Part shown: positions 9,045-20,292 of the stretch, one piece after another | Position numbering within the stretch: position 1 is the stretch's first letter | Layout of the letters: every line of letters begins with the position of its first letter | NCBI RefSeq assembly: GCF_000368585.1 | Contig: NZ_KB849558.1 | Location: 1,200,077 to 1,264,076 of the forward strand | From: Acinetobacter venetianus RAG-1 = CIP 110063 | GTDB taxonomy: Bacteria > Pseudomonadota > Gammaproteobacteria > Pseudomonadales > Moraxellaceae | Length of the DNA stretch: 64,000 nt | Direction: 5' to 3' | Notes under the pieces: generated by a model | Databases searched by the model: none | Told to the model about the DNA's origin: nothing | Seen by the model: the letters and a program-made list of their open reading frames with translations, nothing else | Program-made: the position numbers and the translations under genes

Positions 9045-10316
9045 TTAACCTGGGAAAATACCACGTTCTTTACGCGCTTTTAAGATACGCTCACAACCTA
9101 AAATGAAGGCTGCGGTTCTCAACGTACAAGCTTTTTCACTTGAAGTGTGCCATACATCATTGATCGCTTGGATCATTAACTTATCAAGTCTTTCGTTAAT
9201 TTCTTCTTCAGACCAGAAGTAGCTCGACATATCTTGTACCCACTCGAAGTAAGATACAGTTACACCACCAGCATTACAGATTACGTCTGGAACAATCGTT
9301 ACGCCACGTTGAACTAAAATATCGTCAGCTTCAGGGTAAGTTGGACCATTTGCACCCTCAAGGACTAACTTCGCAGTTAATTTTTGAGCGCGCTCTACAG
9401 TAATCTGACCTTCTAATGCAGCTGGAATTAAGATATCCATCTCCACATCCCAGAATGCTTCATCACTGATTGCTTGCGCACCAGCAAATCCACCAACACC
9501 AGGATTGCTTTCAAGATAGGTTTTCAATGCAGCTACATCAATGCCTTCAGGGTTTGAAATCGTACCCGTATGATCTTGGATCGCAACAATTTTAGATTTT
9601 GAATCAGCAAATAAATAAGCTGCTTCACTACCTACGTTACCAAAACCTTGAACTGCAACCTTAGCACCTTCTAAAGGCAATTTAATTTTTTCAGCAACTT
9701 GTTGACCCGTGATAAATACACCACGACCAGTCGCTTTAATACGGCCTAAAGAACCACCTAAATGAACTGGTTTACCTGTTACAACGCCAGTCACAGTGTG
9801 ACCTTGACCAGATGAATAAGTATCCATGATCCAACCCATTACGTTTGGATTTGTACCTACGTCTGGTGCTGGAATATCTTTTTGAGGGCCAATAATATGA
9901 CCAATTTCACTAGTATAACGACGTGTTAAACGCTCTAACTCACGAGGAGATAGTTGACGTGGGTCAACACGAATACCGCCTTTAGCACCACCAAATGGTA
10001 AGTTTACAACAGCGGTTTTAATCGTCATCCACGCAGAAAGCGCCATGACTTCATTTAAATCCACATCAGGGTGGTAGCGAATACCGCCTTTACCCGGACC
10101 ACGAGATAAGTTGTGCTGAACACGATAACCTTCAAAATGACGAATCGAACCATCATCCATTACGATTGGCACATCAACGATTAAAGCACGCTTAGGACGT
10201 TTCAGTGTGTCAATGTAGTCTTTGAGATCATCTAAATATGGCGCAACACGATCGATTTGTTCGAGGTAAGTTTGCCATGGACCGTCATTTTGGGAGACAT
10301 AAGATAAATTAGACAT
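9045..10316 (-). CDS. gdhA: NAD(P)-dependent glutamate dehydrogenase
   Basis: A 423-residue Glu/Leu/Phe/Val dehydrogenase. The N-terminal dimerisation domain carries the catalytic-lysine segment [13 protein letters not shown] and the preceding [13 protein letters not shown]. The C-terminal domain has the nucleotide-binding [10 protein letters not shown]. It interconverts glutamate with 2-oxoglutarate and ammonia. AAGGAT precedes the start. It lies directly after hutG on the same strand, so it can pass the glutamate made from histidine into the TCA cycle. A terminator-like hairpin in the gap suggests it may also be expressed separately. Cofactor preference cannot be read from the sequence. Confidence 0.9.
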   Translation of the reverse strand: MSNLSYVSQNDGPWQTYLEQIDRVAPYLDDLKDYIDTLKRPKRALIVDVPIVMDDGSIRHFEGYRVQHNLSRGPGKGGIRYHPDVDLNEVMALSAWMTIKTAVVNLPFGGAKGGIRVDPRQLSPRELERLTRRYTSEIGHIIGPQKDIPAPDVGTNPNVMGWIMDTYSSGQGHTVTGVVTGKPVHLGGSLGRIKATGRGVFITGQQVAEKIKLPLEGAKVAVQGFGNVGSEAAYLFADSKSKIVAIQDHTGTISNPEGIDVAALKTYLESNPGVGGFAGAQAISDEAFWDVEMDILIPAALEGQITVERAQKLTAKLVLEGANGPTYPEADDILVQRGVTIVPDVICNAGGVTVSYFEWVQDMSSYFWSEEEINERLDKLMIQAINDVWHTSSEKACTLRTAAFILGCERILKARKERGIFPG

Positions 10317-10339
10317 TGTCTATCCTTATAAAACTAAAA

Positions 10340-10368
10340 TTGATGGATCAACGCAGCCGATCCATCAA
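10340..10368 (-). terminator. Hairpin between hutG and gdhA, possible attenuating terminator
   Basis: A perfect 10-bp stem (TTGATGGATC / GATCCATCAA) with a 9-nt loop, overlapping the hutG stop codon. On the minus strand it is followed by TTTTAGTTTT. This is compatible with partial termination between hutG and gdhA. Confidence 0.6.
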
Positions 10369-11285
10369 TCGAATAAGTAATTAAAAATAATATACGCGGC
10401 TAATTTGGCTGTACGATTGTCCAAATCAAACCGTGGATTGCATTCAGCCACATCAAAAACACGAATTTTTCCTGTTTTCTTAATGGCTTGTAACAATGGT
10501 TCAAAGACTGTTAGATCAATTCCTTTGACCGCTGGCGCACTGACACCGGGAGCAATGCAGGCACTAAATACATCCATATCTACTGTAATGTATAAGTGGT
10601 CGATTTTTTCTATAAAACTGTTAATTTTTTTGTTCAAATGATCAATATTTAGTAAGTGAAGTTGCTGATCGTATATATATTCGCAATTCAGTCGATCAGC
10701 GGTTTCAAACAGCACTTTTGTGTTTGAATGTTTTGCTACACCGATACATAAATAATGAAAATCTTGCTGATGTTGTTCGGACAATTTTGCAGCGTTTAAG
10801 AATGGTGTACCTGAAGTAACTTGTTCAGCTTCACGTAAATCAAAATGCGCATCAAAGTTGATAATTCCAATTTTTGCATTTGGCTCGTTGTTACGAATAT
10901 ATTGAAACAATCCTGAGAAACTTCCAAATGCAACTTCATGACCACCACCTAACACCACAGGTTTAATGCCTTGTTGCAGCGTTCTTTCTACGCAATCAGC
11001 TAATTCAGCTTGAGCTTGTTCTAATTTACCCTGATCACAAACTACTGTGCCCAGATCAGCAATACTAATCGACTGATGAACTGGAAGATTAGCGAGTTGT
11101 GCACGAATCATATCAGGCGCATCTGCCGCACCGATTCGCCCTTTGTTACGCTTCACCCCTTCATCCGAACTAAAGCCAATCAATGCATATGAAGGATGCT
11201 GGCTTGTATTGACCACTTGATGTAGGCGTAAGTGAGCTTCACCCTCACCATCATTTCGACCTTGCCACTTAAATGAATGATTCAT
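10365..11285 (-). CDS. hutG: Formimidoylglutamase
   Basis: A 306-residue ureohydrolase (arginase family) that cleaves N-formimino-L-glutamate to glutamate and formamide, the last step of the short histidine pathway. The manganese-binding motifs of the family are present: GGGHEVAFG, NFDAHFDLR, and DMDVFSACIAPGVSAPA. The gene sits 31 bp after hutI in the hut operon. No deiminase alternative (hutF) is seen, so the four-enzyme route is the likely one. Confidence 0.92.
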   Translation of the reverse strand: MNHSFKWQGRNDGEGEAHLRLHQVVNTSQHPSYALIGFSSDEGVKRNKGRIGAADAPDMIRAQLANLPVHQSISIADLGTVVCDQGKLEQAQAELADCVERTLQQGIKPVVLGGGHEVAFGSFSGLFQYIRNNEPNAKIGIINFDAHFDLREAEQVTSGTPFLNAAKLSEQHQQDFHYLCIGVAKHSNTKVLFETADRLNCEYIYDQQLHLLNIDHLNKKINSFIEKIDHLYITVDMDVFSACIAPGVSAPAVKGIDLTVFEPLLQAIKKTGKIRVFDVAECNPRFDLDNRTAKLAAYIIFNYLFD

Positions 11286-11316
11286 AATGCTTCACTATTT
11301 TAAATTGTGTTAGACC

Positions 11317-12522
11317 TTAAACTGAAATTTCATTGCCATGACGAACAATACGCTTAGATAAATCGCCACCGAGCCAATAAACAACCTCTGAAGGATGTTC
11401 AATATCCCAAGCAATAAAATCAGCGACCTTACCCTGTTCCAACGAACCATGCGTGTTTTGCAATCCAAGCGCATATGCAGCATGAAGCGTGACACCAGCT
11501 AAGGCTTGTTCAGGCGTTAAACGAAATAAAGTGCTGCCCATATTCAACATAAGACGCAGCGATAGTGTTGGCGAAGTCCCCGGATTTAAATCCGTTGATA
11601 GTGCAATACGTACCCCATGCTGATGCAAAAGATCTAATGGTGGAAATTGCGTTTCGCGTAATAAATAAAATGCGCCTGGTAATAACACCGCAACTGTACC
11701 CGCAGCAGCCATCGCCTTGACATCATCTTCTGTCATATATTCCAAATGATCGGCTGACAATGCATGATAACGCGCAGCTAGGCTCGAACCACCTAACGAT
11801 GAAAGTTGTTCGGCATGCAACTTCACAGGTAAATGAAGCGCTTGAGCTGTCTGAAATACACGTTCAACTTGCGCTGGAGAAAATGCCAGATGTTCACAGA
11901 ATGCATCTACCGCATCAACTAAATCTTCCTGATGCAGTTTAGGCAGCATTTCAGTACAGATATGCTCAATATATGCATCACTCTGATCTTTATATTCAGG
12001 CGGTAAAGCATGTGCAGCCAAACAAGTACTTTTCACTGTCATCGGCAGCGTATCAGCGATTTGGCGAATCACACGGAGCATTTTTCGCTCGTTGGTATAA
12101 TCCAAACCGTAACCGGATTTAATTTCGATAGTTGTTACACCATCTTGAAGTAAACAGCGAATTCGTTTCAATGCTGACGCAAGTAGTTGTTCTTCGCTCG
12201 CCTCGCGCGTCGCACGCACTGTACTGGCAATCCCGCCCCCACTCGCTGCAATTTCAGCATAGCTCACACCTTGTAAGCGTTTTTCAAATTCAACGCTACG
12301 ATTGCCACCAAAGACACTATGCGTATGGCAATCAATAAAACCCGGTGTTACCCAAGCACCACCTAAATCTACTATCTCTACATAATCATCAGATGGAATG
12401 TCTTGTTGCGAACCAACCCAGTGAATGATTTCACTATCAGTAACGATTGCAGCATTTTCGATACTGGAATATTGTCCATTTTGCATGGTTGCAATATGAC
12501 AGTTTTTCCAAAGCTTTTTCAT
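11317..12522 (-). CDS. hutI: Imidazolonepropionase
   Basis: A 401-residue amidohydrolase that hydrolyses 4-imidazolone-5-propionate to N-formimino-L-glutamate. The metal motif PGFIDCHTH lies near residue 75; later family segments include [13 protein letters not shown] and [19 protein letters not shown] precedes the ATG. It is located between hutT and hutG in the hut operon. Length matches the family. Confidence 0.95.
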   Translation of the reverse strand: MKKLWKNCHIATMQNGQYSSIENAAIVTDSEIIHWVGSQQDIPSDDYVEIVDLGGAWVTPGFIDCHTHSVFGGNRSVEFEKRLQGVSYAEIAASGGGIASTVRATREASEEQLLASALKRIRCLLQDGVTTIEIKSGYGLDYTNERKMLRVIRQIADTLPMTVKSTCLAAHALPPEYKDQSDAYIEHICTEMLPKLHQEDLVDAVDAFCEHLAFSPAQVERVFQTAQALHLPVKLHAEQLSSLGGSSLAARYHALSADHLEYMTEDDVKAMAAAGTVAVLLPGAFYLLRETQFPPLDLLHQHGVRIALSTDLNPGTSPTLSLRLMLNMGSTLFRLTPEQALAGVTLHAAYALGLQNTHGSLEQGKVADFIAWDIEHPSEVVYWLGGDLSKRIVRHGNEISV

Positions 12523-12535
12523 TAACTATTCCTCA

Positions 12536-12568
12536 AATGACTCAAGCGCAATCTGCGCTCAAGTCATT
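12536..12568. other. Intercistronic hairpin between hutT and hutI
   Basis: Two stem blocks (AATGACT/AGTCATT and AGCGC/GCGCT) separated by a symmetrical 2x2 internal loop. There is no T-tract in the direction of transcription. It may stabilise or punctuate the hut mRNA rather than terminate it. Confidence 0.5.
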
Positions 12569-12574
12569 CTGTTA

Positions 12575-13987
12575 TTAGCTTTCCATTTTGATACTTGGTG
12601 ATAGATGATCATCAACTTTGACAGCATTCGGTTTAGGTTTGACCCAAATGTTGTATGCAATACAAAGTAAGATTAACCACGTAATGCCCACATAAATTGC
12701 TGGTCGTGAATCAGGGAAATATCCCATCATTGCCAAGATAAACACCATAAATGCAATTGCAAATGCAGGCGCATATGGCCAACCAATCACTGGGAAATCG
12801 AGCGCTTTGATTTGAGCAGGTGATAATTTACGGCGCATCGCAACTTGTGAAAGTAAGATCATCAGCCATACCCAAACTGTGGCAAATGTAGCGATTGAGG
12901 CAATGATGATGAATACATTTTCTGGGATCAGATAGTTCAATACCACGCCAATCAACAACACACCTGCCATCACCACAACAGTCATCCAAGGCACACCATT
13001 ACGAGAAAGCTTTTGGAAAACTTGTGGCGCTTGACCACGATTTGCCATACCAAACAGCATACGACCTGCACCAAACACATCACTGTTAATGGCAGATACA
13101 GCTGCTGTAATCACCACAATATTTAAAATCGTTGCCGCTGAACCAATCCCTAAATTTTCAAAAATTTGTACAAATGGGCTGCCTTGGCTACCAATTTGAT
13201 TCCACGGGAAAATCGACATCAATACAAAAATTGTTAGTACATAGAACAATAAGATACGTACTGGAACGGCATTGATCGCTTTAGGAATAGAGGTTTTCGG
13301 ATCTTGAGATTCACCAGCAGTAATCCCAATGATTTCAATACCACCGAATGCAAACACCACGACTGATAAACACGCAACTAAACCTGCAATACCATTCGGC
13401 ATAAAGCCTTCATGTACCCATAAGTTTTGAATGCCAGTGGTGAAACCACTGTGATCCGCATGAAATCCGTAGAACATGAGTCCCAAACCGCCTAAAATCA
13501 TCGCAACAATCGCAGTGACTTTGACAATTGATAACCAAAACTCGAGTTCACCAAATACTTTGACGTGTATAAGATTGATCGCACCCAAGAACATAATCAG
13601 CGATAAAATCCAAATCCATCGAGGTACATCGGGATACCAGAATCCCATATAAATCCCGAAAGCAGTGACATCAGCTAAAGCAACAATGATCATTTCAAAA
13701 ACATAAGTCCAGCCTGTGGTAAAACCTGCCAATGGGCCAATGTATTGAGAAGCATATTCACTAAATGAACCAGAAACTGGATTTTGAACAGCCATTTCAC
13801 CTAATGCACGCATCACGATATAAATTGCAATCCCTGCAACGATATATGCGAGCAAAACTGAAGGGCCTGCCATTTTTATTGCTGTTGCAGAACCGTAAAA
13901 AAGTCCCGTTCCAATCGCTGAACCTAAAGCCAAGAAACGGATATGACGGGTGTTTAAACCCCGCTGTAATGTGGAGCTCTGTGACAT
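12575..13987 (-). CDS. hutT: Amino acid permease, probably histidine
   Basis: A 470-residue APC-superfamily permease with about 12 hydrophobic segments. It has the family signature near the start ([17 protein letters not shown]) and [17 protein letters not shown] after the second segment. The ATG at 13987 has GGAG six bases before it; an in-frame TTG at 13999 lies inside that site and is rejected. It lies between hutH and hutI, so histidine (or urocanate) is the likely substrate. That substrate is inferred from context. Confidence 0.85.
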   Translation of the reverse strand: MSQSSTLQRGLNTRHIRFLALGSAIGTGLFYGSATAIKMAGPSVLLAYIVAGIAIYIVMRALGEMAVQNPVSGSFSEYASQYIGPLAGFTTGWTYVFEMIIVALADVTAFGIYMGFWYPDVPRWIWILSLIMFLGAINLIHVKVFGELEFWLSIVKVTAIVAMILGGLGLMFYGFHADHSGFTTGIQNLWVHEGFMPNGIAGLVACLSVVVFAFGGIEIIGITAGESQDPKTSIPKAINAVPVRILLFYVLTIFVLMSIFPWNQIGSQGSPFVQIFENLGIGSAATILNIVVITAAVSAINSDVFGAGRMLFGMANRGQAPQVFQKLSRNGVPWMTVVVMAGVLLIGVVLNYLIPENVFIIIASIATFATVWVWLMILLSQVAMRRKLSPAQIKALDFPVIGWPYAPAFAIAFMVFILAMMGYFPDSRPAIYVGITWLILLCIAYNIWVKPKPNAVKVDDHLSPSIKMES

Positions 13988-14022
13988 TATTATCTCCAAT
14001 CCTTAGGAAATTTAGTTAGATA

Positions 14023-14043
14023 CGACCACTCCTAGTGGTCGTT
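14023..14043. other. Intercistronic hairpin between hutH and hutT
   Basis: A 9-bp perfect stem (ACGACCACT / AGTGGTCGT) with a 3-nt loop in the hutH-hutT gap. On the minus strand it has no T-tract, so it looks like an mRNA-stability or processing element rather than a terminator. Confidence 0.5.
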
Positions 14044-14061
14044 TTATAGATCACATTTCAG

Positions 14062-15594
14062 TTAAGCTAGGCTTGGCAGTAGCTTTTCGATCAGTAATTC
14101 GTTTAAGCAGCCACTAGCTAACAATTCACTTGCTTGCTCAATATCAGGTGCAAAGAAACGATCTTCACTGTAGTAAGGAACTTGATCACGTAGCACTTTG
14201 CGCGCACGTTCAAGTTTAGGAGAGCTTTTTAAACCTTCACGGAAATCTAGACCTTGGCATGCACCAAGCCACTCTACCGCTAAAATACCGCGCACATTAT
14301 CAGCCATGTACCACAAGCGTTTACCCGCATTCGGCGCCATCGAAACATGATCTTCTTGGTTTGCAGAAGTTGGTAAGCTGTCAACACTTGCTGGATGCGC
14401 CAGTGCTTTGTTATCACTTGCCAAAGCTGCCGCTGTCACTTGCGCAATCATAAAGCCTGAATTCACACCACCATTTGCCACCAAGAATGGTGGAAGTTGT
14501 GACATATGGCGATCCATCATCATTGAGATACGACGCTCAGATAAAGAACCAATTTCAGCCAAAGCCAAAGCCAAGTTATCCGCTGCCATTGCGACAGGTT
14601 CAGCGTGGAAGTTACCACCTGAAATCACATCGCCTTCAGCTGCAAATACCAATGGGTTATCTGATACAGCATTGGCTTCGATTTCCAATACTTCTGCGGC
14701 TTGACGAATTTGAGTTAAACAAGCACCCATCACTTGTGGTTGGCAACGTAATGAATAAGGGTCTTGAACTTTGCTACAGTCTTCATGTGAATGTGCAATC
14801 TCACTAGACTCAGTAAGTAAGTCACGATAAGCAGCTGCCACATCAATTTGACCACGTTGACCACGGACTGCATGGATACGTGCATCAAATGGCGCGCGTG
14901 AACCCAACATTGCTTCTACACTTAAGCCGCCACATACTGTCGCAGCAGCAAATAGATCTTCTGATTCAAATAGACCACGTAATGCATAAGCAGTAGAAAC
15001 TTGCGTACCGTTAAGTAAAGCTAAGCCTTCTTTTGCTGCAAGTGAAATCGGCTCTAAACCTGCTTTTTTCAAAGCTTCAACCGCAGGCAACCATTCACCT
15101 TTGTAACGTGCTTTACTTTCACCAAGTAATACCAAAGACATATGCGCCAAAGGTGCTAAATCACCAGAAGCACCAACAGAACCTTTTAATGGGATATGCG
15201 GATAAACTTCTGCATTAATCAATGCAAGAATGGCATCAATCACTTTACGGCGAATGCCTGAAAAACCACGCGCCAAACTATTTGCTTTGAGCAGCATAAT
15301 TAAACGTACCATCGCATCATCCAGTGCTTCACCAACACCAGCTGCATGCGAAAGAACCAAAGAGCGTTGTAATTTTTCTAAATCTTCAGGTGCAATTTTA
15401 GTCGATGCAAGTAAACCAAAACCAGTGTTGATACCGTAGGCAGTACGCCCTTCATTTACGATTTTTTCGACGCAAGCGACACTGGCATTGATCGCATCCG
15501 ATGCGCTGTCATCTAACTTAACTTTGATCGGATTTAAATATGCTTTGCGGAGATCAGCTAGCGTAAGTTTGCCGGGTTGAATAAGAAGTTCCAT
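14062..15594 (-). CDS. hutH: Histidine ammonia-lyase
   Basis: A 510-residue lyase that removes ammonia from L-histidine to give urocanate. The Ala-Ser-Gly triplet that forms the MIO prosthetic group is at residues 142-144 ([14 protein letters not shown]). Other family segments are YGINTGFG near residue 53 and [10 protein letters not shown] in the C-terminal half. It follows hutU by 87 bp in the same orientation. Length is that of the family. Confidence 0.96.
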   Translation of the reverse strand: MELLIQPGKLTLADLRKAYLNPIKVKLDDSASDAINASVACVEKIVNEGRTAYGINTGFGLLASTKIAPEDLEKLQRSLVLSHAAGVGEALDDAMVRLIMLLKANSLARGFSGIRRKVIDAILALINAEVYPHIPLKGSVGASGDLAPLAHMSLVLLGESKARYKGEWLPAVEALKKAGLEPISLAAKEGLALLNGTQVSTAYALRGLFESEDLFAAATVCGGLSVEAMLGSRAPFDARIHAVRGQRGQIDVAAAYRDLLTESSEIAHSHEDCSKVQDPYSLRCQPQVMGACLTQIRQAAEVLEIEANAVSDNPLVFAAEGDVISGGNFHAEPVAMAADNLALALAEIGSLSERRISMMMDRHMSQLPPFLVANGGVNSGFMIAQVTAAALASDNKALAHPASVDSLPTSANQEDHVSMAPNAGKRLWYMADNVRGILAVEWLGACQGLDFREGLKSSPKLERARKVLRDQVPYYSEDRFFAPDIEQASELLASGCLNELLIEKLLPSLA

Positions 15595-15681
15595 GTTGGC
15601 GTCCTGTTTTGCACTCTATTGTTCTCTTACGATGCTGCTTGCACAATTGCAAAAAGCACCGTAATCGTTATCCATGTATTT

Positions 15682-17358
15682 TTATTGCGTGATCATTGGC
15701 AAGTTCAAACCTTGCTCTTTCGCGCAATCAATCGCGATGTCATAACCTGCATCAGCATGACGCATGACCCCTGTTGCTGGATCATTGGTGAGTACACGAG
15801 CAATACGCGCTGCTGCTTCATCTGTACCATCACATACGATCACAACACCAGAGTGTTGAGAAAAGCCCATACCTACACCACCACCGTGATGTAATGACAC
15901 CCAAGTTGCACCGCCAGCTGTATTTAATAAGGCATTGAGTAATGGCCAATCCGAAACGGCATCTGAACCATCTTGCATTGACTCTGTTTCACGGTTAGGA
16001 CTCGCAACCGAACCTGAATCCAAGTGGTCACGACCGATCACGATTGGTGCCGAAAGTTCACCACTACGTACCATTTCATTGAATGCTAAACCTAATTTTG
16101 CACGTAATCCTAGACCAACCCAGCAAATACGCGCTGGTAGACCTTGGAAGCTAATACGTTCACGTGCCATATCTAACCAACGATGCAAATGCTCATCATC
16201 AGGAATTAACTCTTTTACTTTTGCATCTGTTTTATAGATGTCTTCTGGATCACCTGAAAGTGCAACCCAACGGAATGGACCTACACCGCGACAAAATAAT
16301 GGGCGAATATAAGCAGGAACAAAGCCTGGGAAATCAAATGCGTTTTCCACGCTTTCTTCTTGCGCCATTTGACGAATGTTGTTGCCATAATCAAATGTAG
16401 GTACACCCATTTTTTGGAAATCAAGCATTGCCTGAACATGCTTCGCCATAGATTGTTTAGCAGCTTTAACAACTGCTTCAGGCTCAGTTTTCGCGCGTTG
16501 ACGATATTCTTCCCATGTCCAGCCAATTGGCAGATAACCATTCAATGGATCATGTGCGCTGGTTTGATCTGTGACCATATCAGGATGGACACCACGACGA
16601 ACCAGCTCAGGTAAAATTTCAGCAGCATTGCCATGCAGTGCAATCGAAATCGCCTTGCCTTCTTTAGTATATTTTTCAATACGCGCTAAAGCATCATCTA
16701 AATCAGTTGCTTGCTCATCGACATAACGGGTACGTAAACGGAAATCGATACTTGCTTGTTGGCATTCGATATTCAGTGAACATGCACCAGCAAGTGTTGC
16801 AGCCAATGGTTGAGCACCGCCCATACCACCTAAACCAGCAGTAAGTACCCAACGACCAGTTAAATTGCCATTGTAATGTTGGCGACCGGCTTCGACGAAA
16901 GTCTCGTAAGTTCCTTGAACGATGCCTTGACTACCAATATAAATCCAAGAACCCGCCGTCATTTGACCGTACATTGCAAGACCTTTGGCATCCAATTCGT
17001 TGAAATGCTCCCAGTTCCCCCAATGCGGTACTAAATTCGAGTTTGCAATTAAAACGCGTGGCGCGTCTTTATGCGTTTTAAATACACCAACAGGCTTGCC
17101 AGATTGAACCAATAAGGTTTCATCTGTTTCTAAGTTTTTAAGCGTTTCAACAATCTTGTCAAAGCATTCCCAGTTACGTGCAGCACGACCAATCCCACCG
17201 TAAACAACAAGCTCTTTCGGATTCTCTGCAACGTCAGGGTCAAGATTATTCATCAACATGCGTAACGGTGCTTCGGTCAACCAGCTTTTCGCATTGAGCT
17301 TTGTACCGCGTGGTGCGCGAATTTCTATGTCACGAAATTTTGTTGTCATTGTAGTCAC
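15682..17358 (-). CDS. hutU: Urocanate hydratase
   Basis: Urocanase, NAD-dependent, converting urocanate to 4-imidazolone-5-propionate. The open frame reaches 17478, but the GTG at 17358 has GGAG seven bases upstream and yields 558 residues, the usual length. An ATG at 17349 is the alternative start. Family features include the glycine-rich [28 protein letters not shown], and the NAD-binding [14 protein letters not shown]. It is the first structural gene of the hut operon, with a HutC-like operator just upstream. Confidence 0.95.
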   Translation of the reverse strand: MTTMTTKFRDIEIRAPRGTKLNAKSWLTEAPLRMLMNNLDPDVAENPKELVVYGGIGRAARNWECFDKIVETLKNLETDETLLVQSGKPVGVFKTHKDAPRVLIANSNLVPHWGNWEHFNELDAKGLAMYGQMTAGSWIYIGSQGIVQGTYETFVEAGRQHYNGNLTGRWVLTAGLGGMGGAQPLAATLAGACSLNIECQQASIDFRLRTRYVDEQATDLDDALARIEKYTKEGKAISIALHGNAAEILPELVRRGVHPDMVTDQTSAHDPLNGYLPIGWTWEEYRQRAKTEPEAVVKAAKQSMAKHVQAMLDFQKMGVPTFDYGNNIRQMAQEESVENAFDFPGFVPAYIRPLFCRGVGPFRWVALSGDPEDIYKTDAKVKELIPDDEHLHRWLDMARERISFQGLPARICWVGLGLRAKLGLAFNEMVRSGELSAPIVIGRDHLDSGSVASPNRETESMQDGSDAVSDWPLLNALLNTAGGATWVSLHHGGGVGMGFSQHSGVVIVCDGTDEAAARIARVLTNDPATGVMRHADAGYDIAIDCAKEQGLNLPMITQ

Positions 17359-17426
17359 GATCGGACTCCTTCCTTTGAGATTTAAACCGCAAATTAAACT
17401 GCTTTTACTGTATAGCAATGTATTAA

Positions 17427-17447
17427 CTTGTATATACATCCATATAC
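17427..17447. promoter_or_regulatory. Probable HutC operator upstream of hutU
   Basis: The sequence CTTGTATATACATCCATATA closely resembles the element before hutC (18983-19006). It resembles the TGTATATACA-type sites bound by HutC in other proteobacteria. It lies 69-89 bp before the hutU start. Confidence 0.7.
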
Positions 17448-17548
17448 TACACAAATCTTTTATCTTGAAAAGATGCATTTCATTCCATTCATAAAAATAA
17501 ATTTCAAAGCAATGAAATAAAAAGATTTATTTTTTAAATCTCAATAAA

Positions 17549-17579
17549 AAACCCATACAACTACAAATTGTATGGGTTT
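17549..17579 (-). terminator. Terminator after hutCD
   Basis: A perfect 12-bp stem (AAACCCATACAA / TTGTATGGGTTT) with a 7-nt loop. On the minus strand the stem runs into TTTTTTATTG. It separates the hutC-hutD transcript from hutU. Confidence 0.85.
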
Positions 17580-17597
17580 CAAAAAAGTAAGGAAAAG

Positions 17598-18179
17598 TTA
17601 AATTTTTGTGAGTTCGATTAGACAAGTTTGCTTTAATTGCTGTTCAGTTAAAACAATACTTTTCAATCGTTTTTCTTGGTCAATCAAAAGACTTTCTTGA
17701 TGTTTAAGATGGAAGATTTGTTGATCAATTATAATTTCCAATGCTTCAAGACTTTGATTAAAAATGAAAACCAGATCAGCCGAGCTGAAAATCTCAGTTG
17801 TTGAAGTTTGAGTAATCCAGTGATAGCGAGCAAGCAATTTTTGCGGATCATAAATCAAATTAAAATCACGGACTGTTCCTGCAATTAACTTACAACTCAC
17901 GGCACTACTTCCGCTGAATTGCACAGACTGCAAAGTATTGAGTTGTCTAGCCTCACCGTCAATATGCAACACAAGTCCCTGACCCTCTAGCACCGTCAAG
18001 ATACGTTGTAGACCAGAAAATTTAGAAAAGTCACCCGATGTTTTGACATCAGCCATCGAAATACGCCAGTCAAATGCGTCTAAGTCATCACCTGCACTTC
18101 GGGCAAGCTCAAATGTATAGCCAGCACCATTTTTCCATCGCATCTTTTTATAGTGAGTTAAGTCTCGATGCTCAATCAT
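17598..18179 (-). CDS. hutD: HutD-family protein
   Basis: A 193-residue HutD-type cupin. The N-terminal KMRWKNGAGYTFELAR with DWRISMADVKTSGDFSKF is the family hallmark. HutD proteins are thought to modulate hut expression or limit its upper level rather than catalyse a pathway step. Its start overlaps the hutC stop by 4 bp, so the two are translationally coupled. The C-terminal half is more divergent. Confidence 0.88.
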   Translation of the reverse strand: MIEHRDLTHYKKMRWKNGAGYTFELARSAGDDLDAFDWRISMADVKTSGDFSKFSGLQRILTVLEGQGLVLHIDGEARQLNTLQSVQFSGSSAVSCKLIAGTVRDFNLIYDPQKLLARYHWITQTSTTEIFSSADLVFIFNQSLEALEIIIDQQIFHLKHQESLLIDQEKRLKSIVLTEQQLKQTCLIELTKI

Positions 18180-18928
18180 TGGGTAAACTTACCTTCAAGG
18201 TAATAGCGGCTACCTGGATAAATCAATCGTGCACTAGAAATAAGTTGTTTGTTCGACCATGTACGACGACGAATCAACAAACAAGGTTCGGTTTTATTGA
18301 TCTTTAACCATTTACTTTCCTGAGCAGAAGCTAAAATTGCAGTGACTACATGCTCACCCTCTGTAACAGGCGCTTTTGACATGAGATATGCATTAGGCGT
18401 AATCGCAGTAAAATCTTGTGCCAAATATTCAGGAATCAAAACTGGATCGACTAAACGATCCTCTATTTGCACAGGCACATCGTTTTCATAATGCACAATG
18501 ATTGAATGGAATAACTTTTGTCCCTCTCGAATTTGCATCAAAACACTTTGTTCAGTATTCGCTTGAATTTGCTCTAAAATCAAAACCTCTGCACGATGCT
18601 TATGATTACGCGCAATAATTTCTTCAGCAATATTATTCACATGAAATAAAGCAGTTCGTCCTTGCCCTTCGGCAACAAAAGAACCTACGCCTTGGATGCG
18701 TACAAGCAAACCTTCACTGGTGAGTTCACGTAACGCACGATTGACTGTCATGCGACTACAACCCAGTAACTTTACCAATTCACTTTCAGAAGGAATCTTT
18801 TTATTTACCGTCCACGTTCCTTCGTAGATCTTCTGTGAAATCATTTGTTTCACACGTAAATACAAAGGAACAGGACTGTCTTCAGCTAAAGACAAGTCCA
18901 GATCAGTCTGCTTGGAAGCTGTTGACAT
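18176..18928 (-). CDS. hutC: Histidine utilisation repressor
   Basis: A 250-residue GntR-family regulator. The winged helix is at residues of about 15-85 (IPSESELVKLLGCSRMTVNRALRELTSEGLLVRIQGVGSF in part). The UTRA ligand domain follows, where urocanate is bound in known HutC proteins. It probably represses both hutCD and hutU-hutG, because similar operator elements precede each. Confidence 0.92.
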   Translation of the reverse strand: MSTASKQTDLDLSLAEDSPVPLYLRVKQMISQKIYEGTWTVNKKIPSESELVKLLGCSRMTVNRALRELTSEGLLVRIQGVGSFVAEGQGRTALFHVNNIAEEIIARNHKHRAEVLILEQIQANTEQSVLMQIREGQKLFHSIIVHYENDVPVQIEDRLVDPVLIPEYLAQDFTAITPNAYLMSKAPVTEGEHVVTAILASAQESKWLKINKTEPCLLIRRRTWSNKQLISSARLIYPGSRYYLEGKFTQ

Positions 18929-18982
18929 CGACTAAAACTCATACAAAATACACGAAGTCATTGTAAATGAATTTTTGAATAT

Positions 18983-19006
18983 TTGTATATACAAGCTTAT
19001 ACAAAT
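18983..19006. promoter_or_regulatory. Probable HutC operator upstream of hutC
   Basis: Two overlapping TATACAA-type half-sites (TTGTATATACAAGCTTATAC and onward) lie 55-78 bp before hutC. They match the element before hutU, which suggests autoregulation. Confidence 0.7.
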
Positions 19007-19128
19007 AAGTCATCTGGATTGTGTGTTAAATCGTAAATCTCCCATTGATGAATGAGGGATTGTTGCAAATAAATAAGCGCTTTTTGATGCGAATCGAAAA
19101 TGATTTCTATAAAGTAAATGATTGATCG

Positions 19129-20184
19129 TTAAACCGTATAGCGTTTGCTTAACCCCCATTCCGCCAAAATACGACGATACATTGTTGATGAACGATCGGC
19201 TTCAAAATGTGCTTCCATACTAATATCTAAAGGTAATTCTTCAGGCTTCTGAGCTTCCACCATTTCTTGATCTTCAGCAAAAATCTGTGCATTAAAATCA
19301 TAGACGGCTTGTAAATCCCCTGTCGTATCAAAATTACGGGTCAAAGGCACAAATAAACGCGTTTTGTTGTGCGACATCGGGCAACAAGCATTTAAAATTT
19401 TTAATACACCATCATTTGGGAAATGAATCGTCAGCACTGCTGAAAACGGCGGATACACGTCAAAAATACGCTCCCATAAAAAATTATCGGGTGCGAGATG
19501 CTGCATCCCATGTGGGTAATTACTGACATTACTGACATATTCAGTGTGTAAACCATAATCGGTACGTTCTGTCGAATATTTCGGAACAACTGGATTTTCA
19601 CGGTCTGCAAAAGCTTCATGATGCACCCATGCAAAATGCGCCACATCAATAAAACCCTCTAATTGACGACCACTTGAACCCGCAATATCAACATAAGGTG
19701 GCAAAATCGCTTGATGCTGATCGCTGTTCCACGTGTCTAGTACTGGGAAATTCGCAGCGCTTTCATCTCGACCCAAAATGCTCGTCCACACCAAGCCATA
19801 TTTGATCACGACAGGAAACTTGGTTAGGGTGAAACGATCTGAAATTTTAGTGAGATCAGGTTGCGCAGGAATCTTGGTACATTTGCCTTCTTCATTGAAA
19901 TGTAGTCCATGATAAGGGCAAATAATTGTTTCCCCATTCACCCAGCCTTTACTTAATGGCACACCCCGATGTGGGCAAATATCTCGAACTAAATGGATAT
20001 TGCCTGACTCAGTTTTATAAATTGCCATATTCAGATCAAGCAGTGTGACATGATGAGGCTTCGTGGTCACATCTTCAACACGCGCAACTGGATACCAATG
20101 TTGCGCCAAGATTTGCCAATCTTGATCATCAAATTGGCTATGGCATGGCTTATTTGGCAGGTTAATCAGAGGAATCGCATTCAT
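19129..20184 (-). CDS. Rieske non-heme iron oxygenase, alpha subunit
   Basis: A 351-residue terminal oxygenase. The Rieske cluster ligands are C70, H72, C89 and H92 (CPHRG and CPYHG segments). The mononuclear iron site is D180, H183 and H188 in EGFIDVAHFAWVHHE. It resembles VanA/HpxD-type aromatic or heterocycle hydroxylases. It is divergent from a LysR regulator and next to ureide genes, so a purine-type ring is a reasonable guess. HpxD, a Rieske protein, is linked to hypoxanthine oxidation in Klebsiella. No reductase partner is encoded in the window. Confidence 0.82.
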   Translation of the reverse strand: MNAIPLINLPNKPCHSQFDDQDWQILAQHWYPVARVEDVTTKPHHVTLLDLNMAIYKTESGNIHLVRDICPHRGVPLSKGWVNGETIICPYHGLHFNEEGKCTKIPAQPDLTKISDRFTLTKFPVVIKYGLVWTSILGRDESAANFPVLDTWNSDQHQAILPPYVDIAGSSGRQLEGFIDVAHFAWVHHEAFADRENPVVPKYSTERTDYGLHTEYVSNVSNYPHGMQHLAPDNFLWERIFDVYPPFSAVLTIHFPNDGVLKILNACCPMSHNKTRLFVPLTRNFDTTGDLQAVYDFNAQIFAEDQEMVEAQKPEELPLDISMEAHFEADRSSTMYRRILAEWGLSKRYTV

Positions 20185-20264
20185 GTTGTGCTCACACTAT
20201 TTTTTTCTGTAGATCATTGATCTCTTTGTCTAAAAATAGTTTGGGGGATATCTTATTTTTCGTC

Positions 20265-20292
20265 TATTAGAATGATCTCAATGAAGCATTCT
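20265..20292. promoter_or_regulatory. Inverted repeat between the Rieske and LysR genes
   Basis: TTAGAATG and CATTCTAA form a perfect 8-bp inverted repeat separated by 12 nt. A second TTCTAA/TTAGAA repeat overlaps it at 20288-20302. Their position between divergent genes fits a LysR-type operator. Confidence 0.6.

Noticed and set aside
14408..14807. Plus-strand frames of 98 and 110 residues
   Set aside because: They are antisense to hutH, whose MIO motif and length leave no doubt about the coding strand.
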